From NCBI GenBank assembly GCA_016803235.1, contig JADCLI010000004.1, positions 1 to 64,000 of the forward strand: a stretch of DNA of 64,000 nt. The letters run 5' to 3'. This document shows, in pieces, positions 54,002 through 62,359 of this stretch (position 1 is its first letter; every line of letters begins with the position of its first letter). The position numbers and the translations under genes were made by a program. Origin of the DNA: Pimelobacter simplex. Its GTDB lineage: Bacteria; Actinomycetota; Actinomycetes; Propionibacteriales; Nocardioidaceae. Under the pieces are notes generated by a model. That model searched no databases. It worked only from the letters and a program-made list of their open reading frames with translations, and was not told where the DNA came from.

Positions 54002-54643
54002 ATGGTAGGCAATCCGACTCGCAATAGGATCGCCGAACGACGTGCGGCAACCCGTCGGGAGATCCTCGACGCCGCCTGGGCGCAGGCGCGCGAGGTGGGC
54101 ATCGCGAACATCACGCTGCGCGACATCGCCCGGGCCGTCGGGATGCAGCCGCCGTCGCTGTACTCGCACTTCGACTCCAAGAACGCCGTCTACGACGCGA
54201 TGTACGGCGAGGCGTGGGCGGACTTCGAGGCGCACGCGACCCGCGAGCTCGCAGACCTCCCCGCGCACCCGCGCGCAGCACTGCGCCACATGGCACGGGT
54301 GTTCTTCGACTACGCGGTCGGCGACCTGGCCCGCCACCAGCTGATGAACCAGCGGACCATCCCGGGCTTCGAGCCGACGCCGGAGTCCTACGCACCCGCC
54401 GTCCGGGTGCTCGACGAGGGCGTCGCCCTCCTGACCGCCCAGGGCGTCACCGACCGGGCAGACATCGACATCTACATCTCCCTGCTGGGCGGCCTGATCG
54501 ACCAGCAGCTCGCCAACGACCCGGGTGGGGACCGCTTCGCGCGACTGCTCGACCGGGCCCTCGACATGTTCGCGGACGCCGTCGGCATGTCACCGCTCCC
54601 CGGGAAGCGCCCGACCCGCCGGAAGGCAGGCACCCCGAGATGA
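54002..54643 (+). CDS. TetR/AcrR-family transcriptional regulator
   Basis: 213 residues from ATG 54002. The N-terminal HTH reads RREILDAAWAQAREVGIANITLRDIARAVGMQPPSLYSHFDSKNAVYDAMYGE. The ligand domain (~75-200) carries a TetR_C-like pattern (FFDYAVGDLARHQLMNQRTIPGFEP). It is translationally coupled (ATGA) to the DinB-fold gene, which it probably regulates along with itself. Confidence 0.92.
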   Translation: MVGNPTRNRIAERRAATRREILDAAWAQAREVGIANITLRDIARAVGMQPPSLYSHFDSKNAVYDAMYGEAWADFEAHATRELADLPAHPRAALRHMARVFFDYAVGDLARHQLMNQRTIPGFEPTPESYAPAVRVLDEGVALLTAQGVTDRADIDIYISLLGGLIDQQLANDPGGDRFARLLDRALDMFADAVGMSPLPGKRPTRRKAGTPR

Positions 54644-55419
54644 GCACCACCATGAAGGATCCGTCGAACCGCCGGACGCTGCGCCGTCCCGCGCTGGACC
54701 GCCGCACCGCCATGACCCTCGCCGCCGACGAGTACCGCAGGTACGCCGACGCCGTCGCCGCCCTCGACCCGGACGCCTGGACCAGGCCGACCGCCTGCAC
54801 CCTGTGGGACGTGCGCCAGATGACCGCGCACGTCGTGGGCATGGCCGCGATGGCTGCAGGGATCCGCGAGGGCGCCCGCCAGCGCCGGATCGCCGGCCGG
54901 GACGCAGCGGCGAAGGGGATCGCGTTCCTCGACGCCCTGACCGACGTCCAGGTGCGGGAGCGGGCCCACCACAGCCCCGCCCGGCTGACCGAGGACATGC
55001 GGCGGGTCGGCCCGCGCGCGGCCCGCGGACGCCGGATGGTCCCCTCCTTCCTCCGGCGCCGCGACATGGGCATGCCGCAGGAGGTGCAGGGGGTCGAGGA
55101 GAGCTGGTCGCTCGGCTACCTCGTCGACGTGATCCTGACCCGCGACACCTGGATGCACCGCAGCGACCTCGCCGAGGCGACCGGTACCGCCATGGCGCTG
55201 ACTCCCGGGCACGACGGCGTGATCGTCGCCGACGTGGTGGCCGAGTGGGCGCAGCGCCACAGGCGGCCGTACCGGCTCACCCTCACCGGCCCCGCGGGCG
55301 GCAGCTGGTCCGCCGGCGAGGACGGCGAGGAGCTCGAGCTCGACGCCGTTCAGTTCTGCCGGTTGCTGTCCGGCAGGGGCACCGGCTCGGGACTGCTGGC
55401 GACCGCGGTCCCGTTCTGA
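54640..55419 (+). CDS. Maleylpyruvate-isomerase-type (DinB-fold, mycothiol-dependent-like) protein
   Basis: 259 residues from ATG 54640. It has the MDMPI N-terminal pattern: YADAVAALDPDAWTRPTACTLWDVRQMTAHVVGMAAM with a metal-site His, and the later GYLVDVILTRDTWMHRSDLAEATG with two further ligands (Asp/His-x-x-x-H type). Proteins of this fold use mycothiol or bind metal, which fits an actinobacterium. The reaction is unknown. It overlaps nhaA by 70 bp at the 3' ends (convergent). Confidence 0.82.
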   Translation: MSTTMKDPSNRRTLRRPALDRRTAMTLAADEYRRYADAVAALDPDAWTRPTACTLWDVRQMTAHVVGMAAMAAGIREGARQRRIAGRDAAAKGIAFLDALTDVQVRERAHHSPARLTEDMRRVGPRAARGRRMVPSFLRRRDMGMPQEVQGVEESWSLGYLVDVILTRDTWMHRSDLAEATGTAMALTPGHDGVIVADVVAEWAQRHRRPYRLTLTGPAGGSWSAGEDGEELELDAVQFCRLLSGRGTGSGLLATAVPF

Positions 55420-56765
55420 GCCCCTCGGCCGGCCAGCAGCAGGAGCACCACGCCCACCACCGCGGCGATCACGGAGGCGAGCAGGATGCCGACCTTCGCC
55501 TCGGCGGTCAGCACCGCCGAGCCGGGGAAGGACAGCCCGGCGATGAACAGTGAGACGGTGAACCCGATGCCGGCGACGGCTCCGATGCCGATGACCTGGG
55601 GCCAGGACGTGCCCTCGGGCATCCGGCCGACGCCGAGGCGGATCGCGAGGAAGCAGGCCAGGGTGATGCCGAGCGGCTTGCCGAGCACGAGGCCCGCCGC
55701 GATGCCGAGGCCGACGCTCGAGGTCAGCGCGTCGCCCAGCACACCGTCGCCGAGCGCGACACCCGCGTTGGCGAGGGCGAAGACCGGCAGCACGACGTAC
55801 GACGACACGGGGTGCAGCCGCGACTGCAGGCGCTCCACCATCGGCACCGACTCGGCGAGCAGGAACCGCAGCCGGTGCAGCTCCTCGGCATCGAGCTCGT
55901 GGTCGCGCAGGCAGTCCGCGGCATAGTCGGAGGCGACCTGCGGGCGGAGCAGCGCGACCGCAGGCGTCATCAGGCCGATGGCCACGCCGGCGAGGGTCGC
56001 GTGGACCCCGGACTCCAGGAGCGAGAACCACGCTGCCACGCCGAGCACGACGTAGACCGGGATCGCCCAGACCCGCGCGGCACGCAGCGCGCCCATCGCG
56101 GCGAGCAGCCCGAGGGCGCTCGCCAGCCAGCCGAGGGAGAGGTCGGAGGTGTAGAAGAGCGCGATGACCAGGATCGCGCCGATGTCGTCGACGATGGCCA
56201 GCGTCAGCAGGAAGAGCCGCGCCGCCGAGGGCACCCGGCGCCCCAGCACGCCCAGCACGCCGACCGCGAAGGCGATGTCGGTCGCCATCGGGATGCCCCA
56301 GCCGGCCCCGGTGTCACCGCCACCCGCGAGCGCGACGTACAACAGCGCGGGCACCGCCATGCCGCCGATCGCCGCGACGATCGGCAGCGCAGCGGTCCGC
56401 GGGTCGCGCAGGTCGCCGTGGACCAGCTCGTACTTGATCTCCAGGCCCACCACGAAGAAGAAGATCGTCATCAGGCCGTCGTTCACCCAGTGCTGCAGCG
56501 ACTCCCCGAGGCGCCACCCACCGACCTCGAACCCGATCGGCGTGTGCCAGAAGTGGTCGTAGCCCTCCGCCCAGCCCTCGAACGGCAGGTTCACCCACAG
56601 CAGGGCGACCGCGGTCGCTGCCAGCAGCAGGAGGGAGCCGGACGACTCGACGTGGAGGAACTCCCGCAACGGCCGCGCGACGTACTTGGCCAGGCGCTTG
56701 TCGCTCTCGGTCCAGACGGGACCCTGGCGCCACATCGACGCGGGGGCGGGACGGGGATCGGACAC
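55350..56765 (-). CDS. nhaA: Na+/H+ antiporter NhaA
   Basis: 471 residues from GTG 56765, with CAGGAG 9 nt upstream. Twelve helices. The ion-binding residues are visible: GIPMATDIAFAVGVLGVLGRRVP (Asp equivalent to E. coli D133) and LALAIVDDIGAI-type TLAIVDDIGAILVIALFY (D163/D164). DGLMTIFFFVVGLEIKYELVHG is the NhaA signature. It exchanges cytoplasmic Na+ for external H+ for pH and salt tolerance. The ~80-residue central loop and the short charged N-terminus are typical of actinobacterial members. Confidence 0.95.
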   Translation of the reverse strand: MSDPRPAPASMWRQGPVWTESDKRLAKYVARPLREFLHVESSGSLLLLAATAVALLWVNLPFEGWAEGYDHFWHTPIGFEVGGWRLGESLQHWVNDGLMTIFFFVVGLEIKYELVHGDLRDPRTAALPIVAAIGGMAVPALLYVALAGGGDTGAGWGIPMATDIAFAVGVLGVLGRRVPSAARLFLLTLAIVDDIGAILVIALFYTSDLSLGWLASALGLLAAMGALRAARVWAIPVYVVLGVAAWFSLLESGVHATLAGVAIGLMTPAVALLRPQVASDYAADCLRDHELDAEELHRLRFLLAESVPMVERLQSRLHPVSSYVVLPVFALANAGVALGDGVLGDALTSSVGLGIAAGLVLGKPLGITLACFLAIRLGVGRMPEGTSWPQVIGIGAVAGIGFTVSLFIAGLSFPGSAVLTAEAKVGILLASVIAAVVGVVLLLLAGRGAQNGTAVASSPEPVPLPDSNRQN

Positions 56766-56865
56766 GGCGGGTCTCCTGGCGTCGTGCGGGCAGGGGCGTT
56801 CACATGCCGACCAGACTTCCCGGCTCACCTGTAGCGATCCTAGCGACGACGGTAGGGTCGGCCGC

Positions 56866-57267
56866 ATGGCCACCGAACCGCTCCGTGAAGAGCCGACCAT
56901 CGGACGTCTCATCAAGGACGCGCAGACCGACATCTCCACGCTGATCCGCAAGGAGATCCAGCTCGCGAAGTCCGAGCTCAAGGTCAGCGTGACGGCAGGC
57001 GGTGTCGGGCTCGGCCTGGTCGCGGCGGCGGGCTTCCTGCTGGTGCTCGCGATCATCATGCTCTCGGTGGCGATCGCCTACTTCATCCACTGGAACGGGC
57101 AGGGCCTCGACCTGCACTGGGCGTTCCTCATCGTGTTCGGGTTCTACGTCCTGCTGGCGGCCCTGCTGGTGTTCCTGGCGATCCGCAGCTTCAAGAAGGT
57201 CAAGGCCCCCGAACGCGCCATCGAGCAGGGATCGAAGATCCCGGCCGCCCTCAAGGGCCAGGCCTGA
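56866..57267 (+). CDS. Phage-holin-family / DUF1469 (YqjE-like) membrane protein
   Basis: 133 residues from ATG 56866. The N-terminal amphipathic part (IGRLIKDAQTDISTLIRKEIQLAKSELK) precedes two membrane helices (VGLGLVAAAGFLLVLAIIMLSVAIAYF and WAFLIVFGFYVLLAALLVFLAI) and a short basic tail. This is the actinobacterial DUF1469 pattern. Despite the family name there is no sign of phage here. Divergent from nhaA across 100 bp; it may be co-transcribed with the kinase-like gene 35 bp downstream. Confidence 0.85.
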   Translation: MATEPLREEPTIGRLIKDAQTDISTLIRKEIQLAKSELKVSVTAGGVGLGLVAAAGFLLVLAIIMLSVAIAYFIHWNGQGLDLHWAFLIVFGFYVLLAALLVFLAIRSFKKVKAPERAIEQGSKIPAALKGQA

Positions 57268-57302
57268 CCCGGCCCGTCTGACGGGCCGGACAGGGGGAGC
57301 CG

Positions 57303-58169
57303 ATGGCGCGCCAACCGGTCGTCGCCGGCAGGGCCGAACAGCTGCTCGGCTCGGCTGTCGTCGCCACCGCCCCGGTGGCGGGTGGGGACATCTCGACGGC
57401 GGTCAAGCTGCGCCTGTCCAGCGGCCGCTCGGCCTTCCTCAAGACGCTCAGCCCCGCCCCACCGCAGTTCTTCGCCCGTGAGGCGGCGGGCCTGCGCTGG
57501 CTCGCCGAGGCCGTGCCCAGCGGCGGCGTCGCCACCGCCGAGGTGCTCGCCGTCGACACCGACTGCCTGATCCTCGACTGGGTCGAGGCCGGACGGCCGA
57601 CGGCCGAGGCCGCGACCGCCTTCGGTCGCGCGCTCGCCGCCACCCATGCGTACGGCGCCGCCGGCTTCGGGGCCGAGGCCGACGGCTACATCGGCCGGCT
57701 GCCGCTGCCCAACCGAGCCCTCCCGACGTGGGCGGAGTTCCACGCGGAGCGCCGGATCGCGCCGTACCTCAAGGTGCTGCGTGACAAGGAGGTGGTCAGC
57801 GCCGAGGACGCCGCGCTGATCGAGACCGCCGCCGCCCGGGCTCCCTCGATCGTCCCCGAGGAGGCCCCTGCGCGGCTGCACGGCGACCTGTGGAACGGCA
57901 ACGTGCTGTGGGGCGCCGGCGACAGGGTGGTCGTCATCGACCCGGCGGCGTACGGCGGCCACCGCGAGGTCGACCTCGCCATGCTCGCCCTCTTCGGCCT
58001 CCCGCAGCTCCCGCAGGTGATGGCCGCCTACGCCGAGGCGCACCCGCTCGCCGACGGCTGGGAGGACCGGCTGGGCTACCACCAGCTGTTCCCGCTGCTC
58101 GTCCACGCCTGCCTGTTCGGCGGCCAGTACGGCGCCCGCGCGGCTCGCGTCGCGCAGCGCTACCTGTGA
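57303..58169 (+). CDS. Fructosamine kinase-family protein
   Basis: 288 residues from ATG 57303, preceded by GGGGGAG. APH-like kinase fold: AFLKTLSPAPPQFFAREAAGLRWLAEA with the ATP-site Lys, LILDWVEAG hinge, catalytic LHGDLWNGNVLWG and metal-site VVIDPAAYGGHREVDLAMLALFG. The H-G-D-L-W-x-G-N and DPA-x-Y-G-x-R/H-E-x-D motifs are specific to fructosamine-3-kinase/ketosamine kinases, which phosphorylate glycated amines for repair. Confidence 0.92.
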   Translation: MARQPVVAGRAEQLLGSAVVATAPVAGGDISTAVKLRLSSGRSAFLKTLSPAPPQFFAREAAGLRWLAEAVPSGGVATAEVLAVDTDCLILDWVEAGRPTAEAATAFGRALAATHAYGAAGFGAEADGYIGRLPLPNRALPTWAEFHAERRIAPYLKVLRDKEVVSAEDAALIETAAARAPSIVPEEAPARLHGDLWNGNVLWGAGDRVVVIDPAAYGGHREVDLAMLALFGLPQLPQVMAAYAEAHPLADGWEDRLGYHQLFPLLVHACLFGGQYGARAARVAQRYL

Positions 58170-58220
58170 CGCCGCCGCGCCTCTCAGCCACCGCTCAGGC
58201 CGATCGGCCATGATGGGGGC

Positions 58221-58934
58221 GTGTCCGCGCGTACCGCCACCTCGCACCGTGTCCTCGTCGTCGACGACGACCGGGCGGTGCGGGAGTCGCTGCGCCGCTC
58301 CCTCGCGTTCAACGGGTACGACGTCCACCTGGCCGGCGACGGGGCCGAGGCCCTGGCGGGGATCGGCGCCGTGGCGCCCGACGTGGTCGTGATGGACGTG
58401 ATGATGCCCAAGCTCGACGGCCTCGAGGCCACCCGGGCGCTGCGGGCGGCGGGCAACGACGTACCGATCCTGGTGCTGACCGCGCGCGACGCGGTGGGCG
58501 ACCGGGTGGAGGGGCTGGACGCCGGGGCCGACGACTACCTGACCAAGCCGTTCGCGCTCGAGGAGCTGCTCGCGCGGCTGCGGGCCCTGCTGCGCCGGGT
58601 GGCGCCCATCGAGGACGGCGCGGAGGAGGAGGTCCTCTCCTTCGCCGACCTCACCATGAACGTCACCACCCGCGAGGTGCGCCGCGGCACCCGGCTGATC
58701 GAGCTGACCCGCACCGAGTTCACCCTCCTGGAGATGTTCCTGCGCCGCCCGCGCCGGGTCCTCGACCGCAGCTTCATCCTCGAGGAGGTCTGGGGCTACG
58801 ACTTCCCCACGACCGCCAACTCGCTCGAGGTGTACGTCGGCTACCTGCGCCGCAAGACCGAGGCCGAGGACGAGCCGCGGCTGATCCACACCGTCCGCGG
58901 CATCGGGTACGTCCTGCGCGCGACGGAGTCCTGA
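58221..58934 (+). CDS. OmpR-family response regulator (MprA-like)
   Basis: 237 residues from GTG 58221. Receiver: [16 protein letters not shown], phospho-Asp in [15 protein letters not shown], Thr in ILVLTARDA, Lys in [12 protein letters not shown]. The C-terminal winged helix reads [53 protein letters not shown]. Best fit is the MprA/TcrA group of actinobacteria, involved in envelope stress in mycobacteria. Followed 12 nt later by its kinase. Confidence 0.93.
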   Translation: MSARTATSHRVLVVDDDRAVRESLRRSLAFNGYDVHLAGDGAEALAGIGAVAPDVVVMDVMMPKLDGLEATRALRAAGNDVPILVLTARDAVGDRVEGLDAGADDYLTKPFALEELLARLRALLRRVAPIEDGAEEEVLSFADLTMNVTTREVRRGTRLIELTRTEFTLLEMFLRRPRRVLDRSFILEEVWGYDFPTTANSLEVYVGYLRRKTEAEDEPRLIHTVRGIGYVLRATES

Positions 58935-58946
58935 GAGCCCGGCAGC

Positions 58947-60371
58947 GTGGCGACCTCCTGGGGCCTTGCGATGGGTCCCGGCCCCGACGGGCGCTGGCAC
59001 TACCGCCGCTCGCTGGCGAGCCGGGTGATCTGGCTGACCACGATCGCGGTCGGCATGTCGGTGGCCCTGGTGGCCGTGGGCGCCTACATCACAGCCCGGG
59101 TGCAGATGCAGGACACCCTCGACAACGCGCTCGTCGACCGGGCCGAGCGGGCGGCCGCCTCCGACAGCCTGCTGCAGGCGGGCTCCCAGGGCATCCCGTC
59201 GTGGGCGCTGGGCGCGGGCGACGTGCGGATCGCGATCCTGGACTACAACGAGGGCACCCTGCGGATCCTCGACCGCGGCCCGACCCTCGAGCTCGGCCGG
59301 TCCGAGCTCGACGTGGCCCAGGGCAAGCAGCACCGCAGCCTGCGCACGGCGGTCATCGCGGGCGAGCGCTACCGCGTGGTCGCCGTACCGACCCAGCAGG
59401 ACGGGATCGCGCTGATCATCGCGCAGCCCCTCGTGGACCAGGACCGCACGCTGCGCCGGCTCGGCTGGGTGACCGTCGCCTTCGGCGTCTTCGGCGTCAT
59501 CGTGGCGGCGCTGGCGGGCTGGGCGGTCGCGAGCAACGGGCTGCGGCCGGTACGCCGGCTGAGCGGGTCGGTCGAGGAGATCGCCCGCACCGAGGACTTC
59601 ACACCGCTGCCCGTCGAGGGAGACGACGAGGTGGCGCGCCTGGCGACGGCGTTCAACCACCTGCTGGTCGCGCTCGACGCGAGCCGGATCCGGCAGCGTC
59701 AGCTGGTCGCCGACGCGAGCCACGAGCTGCGGACGCCGCTGACCGCGCTGCGGACCAACATCGACCTGCTCACCATGACCGCGCGCAGCGCCGATGGCTT
59801 CGGCGGGCTGCCGCCGGACGCGCGCGACGAGCTGCTCGACGACGTCCGCGCCCAGATCGAGGAGCTGACCACCCTCATCGGCGACCTGACCGAGCTCGCC
59901 CGCGACGAGCCGATGCCGGTCCAGGTGGAGCCGGTCGACCTCGCCGACGTCGTCGACCACGCCGTGCAGCGGGTACGACGCCGCGCGCCGGGCCTCGAGT
60001 TCGAGGTCTTCACCCGGCCCTGGTGGGTGATCGGGGAGGACGCCGAGCTGGAGCGCGCGGTGACCAACCTGCTCGACAATGCCGCCAAGTGGAGCCCCGA
60101 GGGCGGCCAGGTCACGGTCCGGCTCAGCGACGGCGTGCTCACCGTCGACGACCAGGGGCCGGGGATCGCCGAGCCCGACCGCACCCGCATCTTCGACCGG
60201 TTCTGGCGCTCCGACGACGCCCGCACCCTGCCCGGGTCGGGCCTGGGCCTCGCGATCGTGCGCCAGGTGGCCGAGCGCCACTCCGGCTCGGTCCAGGCCA
60301 CCGCCAATGCCAGTGGAGGCGCTCGCCTCGTGCTCAAGCTGCCCGGACGGGAGAACAACCCCCATGCCTGA
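58947..60371 (+). CDS. Sensor histidine kinase (MprB-like)
   Basis: 474 residues from GTG 58947. TM1 (VIWLTTIAVGMSVALVAVGAYI) and TM2 (LGWVTVAFGVFGVIVAALAGWAVA) flank an extracytoplasmic domain of ~120 residues. HAMP, then HisKA with LVADASHELRTPLTALRTN, N-box AVTNLLDNAAKWSP, DDQGPGIAEPDRTRIFDRFWR and GSGLGLAIVRQV. It pairs with the upstream regulator. The reading frame overlaps the lipoprotein gene by 8 bp. Confidence 0.93.
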   Translation: MATSWGLAMGPGPDGRWHYRRSLASRVIWLTTIAVGMSVALVAVGAYITARVQMQDTLDNALVDRAERAAASDSLLQAGSQGIPSWALGAGDVRIAILDYNEGTLRILDRGPTLELGRSELDVAQGKQHRSLRTAVIAGERYRVVAVPTQQDGIALIIAQPLVDQDRTLRRLGWVTVAFGVFGVIVAALAGWAVASNGLRPVRRLSGSVEEIARTEDFTPLPVEGDDEVARLATAFNHLLVALDASRIRQRQLVADASHELRTPLTALRTNIDLLTMTARSADGFGGLPPDARDELLDDVRAQIEELTTLIGDLTELARDEPMPVQVEPVDLADVVDHAVQRVRRRAPGLEFEVFTRPWWVIGEDAELERAVTNLLDNAAKWSPEGGQVTVRLSDGVLTVDDQGPGIAEPDRTRIFDRFWRSDDARTLPGSGLGLAIVRQVAERHSGSVQATANASGGARLVLKLPGRENNPHA

Positions 60372-60957
60372 CCTGCCCGACCTGCCTGGCCTGCGTCGTA
60401 CCGCCCTCGTGCTCGCCCTGCTGCCGGCCCTCGCGCTCGCCGCGTGCGGCGGGGACGACGAGGTCGGCCCGAAGCCGGACCTGCCGACCGAGACGCCCGC
60501 GCTGTGGAACCCGTGCGACGCCCTCGACGCCGCGTTCGTGCAGGAGCAGTTCGGCGTCGCCGCGACCGAGCACGCGGGCGCGCCGACCAAGCCGGAGTGC
60601 CGGTTCACCCCGGCCGAGGGAAGTGGCGACCCGGTGGTGACCGCCAACTACCTGCTCTTCCCCGGCACGCTCGAGCAGGCCTGGAGGACGATGGGCCAGC
60701 AGGACGACGCCGACGTCCGCACCCCCAGCGTCGACCGCGCCGACGACGCCCGGGTGGTGGTCAACGCGACGAAGGAGCAGCTCTACGTCACCGGCTTCGT
60801 CCAGAACGGCGACCTGATCCAGCAGGTCGACGTCGTCGACCCGGCGCCGTACGACGAGAAGCGGGTCGTGCGCGGCGTCGTCGCCACGCTCACCGCGCTG
60901 TCGACCCACGCCGCCGAGACCGGGGCGGGCGCGGACCCGAGCGCGCCACCGAGCTGA
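60364..60957 (+). CDS. DUF3558-like lipoprotein
   Basis: 197 residues from ATG 60364. A lipoprotein signal peptide ends in the lipobox LALAAC, followed by GGDDEVGPKPDLPTETPALWNPCDALDAAFVQEQFGV, the Cys-containing start of the DUF3558 fold; the second Cys is in KPECRFTP. Translation is coupled to the sensor kinase, so it may be an accessory factor or target of the two-component system. Function unknown. Confidence 0.8.
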   Translation: MPDLPDLPGLRRTALVLALLPALALAACGGDDEVGPKPDLPTETPALWNPCDALDAAFVQEQFGVAATEHAGAPTKPECRFTPAEGSGDPVVTANYLLFPGTLEQAWRTMGQQDDADVRTPSVDRADDARVVVNATKEQLYVTGFVQNGDLIQQVDVVDPAPYDEKRVVRGVVATLTALSTHAAETGAGADPSAPPS

Positions 60958-61005
60958 CCAACCGCCGGACACCGACCGCCGGCACGGTTTATCGTCACGC
61001 GGGTC

Positions 61006-61593
61006 ATGGGGATCGACGCACCACCGCTGCCTGCCAGGCGGCCGACCGACAGGGTTTCGCTCTGGGCCCTTGTCAGCGCGCTGTGCTGCCTGGCGCCCGT
61101 CGGGCTGGTGCTCGGGGTGATGGGGTTGCGCCGGACCCGCAGCGGCGACGTATTCGGCCGCTCGTACGCGCTGCTGGCGGTGACGATCAGCCTGATCGCG
61201 TTCGCGACGGCGCCGGCCGGGTGGATCGCGTCGCGCTGGCTGGCCGATGACATGCCCCGCGCGAGCGATGTCTCCGCCGGCGACTGCTTCGACCTCGACG
61301 ACGAACGGACGATCGACCTGACCGACTGCACACAGCCGCACCACGCCGAGGTCGCCGGCACCGGCCGGGTCGACGACGAGCTCGCCGCCCGCTACGACGA
61401 GGCGAGCGCGGCAACGCTGTGCGCGCCCTTCCTCTCCGCCACCCACGGCCGCGCGGCCGGCTCCGGTCTCTACGCCATCGGCCTGCTCATCGACACCAGC
61501 CACGGCGACGAGCCCACGGCTGGGGACGACCTGGTGTGCTACCTCGCCGAGCTCGGCGGGCGCGACCTCCTCTCCCCGGTGAGGGCGCCGTGA
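61006..61593 (+). CDS. DUF4190/septum-formation-like membrane protein
   Basis: 195 residues from ATG 61006. Two membrane helices near the N-terminus (LWALVSALCCLAPVGLVLGVMGLRRTRSG and SYALLAVTISLIAFATAPAGWIA) form a DUF4190-like hairpin. The outer domain begins DVSAGDCFDLDDERTIDLTDCTQPHHAEVAGTG, the Cys-bounded 'septum formation' module found in many actinobacterial membrane proteins. Its stop overlaps the GTG of the next gene (GTGA). Confidence 0.78.
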   Translation: MGIDAPPLPARRPTDRVSLWALVSALCCLAPVGLVLGVMGLRRTRSGDVFGRSYALLAVTISLIAFATAPAGWIASRWLADDMPRASDVSAGDCFDLDDERTIDLTDCTQPHHAEVAGTGRVDDELAARYDEASAATLCAPFLSATHGRAAGSGLYAIGLLIDTSHGDEPTAGDDLVCYLAELGGRDLLSPVRAP

Positions 61594-62285
61594 GCGCACC
61601 GTACCGGCCGGGCAGCTGGGCGGGCCCGACCCGGCCGCCCTCCCGAACGATGGCGGGTTGGTCGCTCGCGACCGGCATCGCCGGCCTCATCTGCTGGGGC
61701 TCGGTCGGCATGATCGGCATCGGCCTCGGCATCGCCGTCCTCGCGTCGGCGAACCAGGGCCGGCCGGGCATCCCCGACCGTGGGAGCGCCCGGATGGCCT
61801 TTGGGGGTGTCGTCCTCGGCTGGCTCGGGTCCGGCTGGCTGGCCATCGCTTTCGGCTCGGCGGTGGTGCCGCTCTTCCTCGGCGGTCACTACGACTCGCT
61901 CACCGTCAGCGACGAGGTGCAGGCGGACCCGACCATCGTCGAGCCTAGCGCCGTGGGGGTGGGGCAGTGCCTCACCTACCCCGGCATCGACCACCCGGAG
62001 CTGGACAGCGTGCTGCGGGTCGTGCCGTGCGACCAGCCCCACGACGGCCGGGCGTTCGCCAGCCTGCAGCTGCGCGGCGACGCCTATCCGGGCCGCAAGG
62101 CGGTCCGCCGTCGCGCCTCCGAGCGGTGCGACCGAGAAGCGGTCGTGGCGACCGCTGCGCCGGCACCGAGCGACTACTGGATCTGGTTCCCGTCGGCCGA
62201 TTCCTGGCGCGCCGGCGACCGGCACGTGCTCTGCGTCCTCGTCGAGGGCGCAGCTGTGGGCCCGGACGGCAGCACCGGGGCCTGA
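61590..62285 (+). CDS. DUF4190/septum-formation-like membrane protein, second copy
   Basis: 231 residues from GTG 61590. It has the same plan as its neighbour: DUF4190-type helix pair (GWSLATGIAGLICWGSVGMIGIGLGIAVLA and MAFGGVVLGWLGSGWLAIAFG) followed by a domain beginning AVGVGQCLTYPGIDHPELDSVLRVVPCDQPHDGRAFASL. The Cys pair and the C-x-x-P-H-x-x-x/E motif are shared, so the two genes look like an old tandem duplication. Confidence 0.75.
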   Translation: MSAPYRPGSWAGPTRPPSRTMAGWSLATGIAGLICWGSVGMIGIGLGIAVLASANQGRPGIPDRGSARMAFGGVVLGWLGSGWLAIAFGSAVVPLFLGGHYDSLTVSDEVQADPTIVEPSAVGVGQCLTYPGIDHPELDSVLRVVPCDQPHDGRAFASLQLRGDAYPGRKAVRRRASERCDREAVVATAAPAPSDYWIWFPSADSWRAGDRHVLCVLVEGAAVGPDGSTGA

Positions 62286-62359
62286 ACCCTGTTTCACCCG
62301 AGGCTCGACACCGCGGGGACCTCGGCAGGGCGCCCACCGACCGGGCGGCCTGGGCGCTG

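Noticed and set aside
56866..57267. Phage origin for the holin-family protein
   Set aside because: DUF1469 proteins are common chromosomal membrane proteins in actinobacteria, and no phage structural, lysis or integrase genes are nearby.
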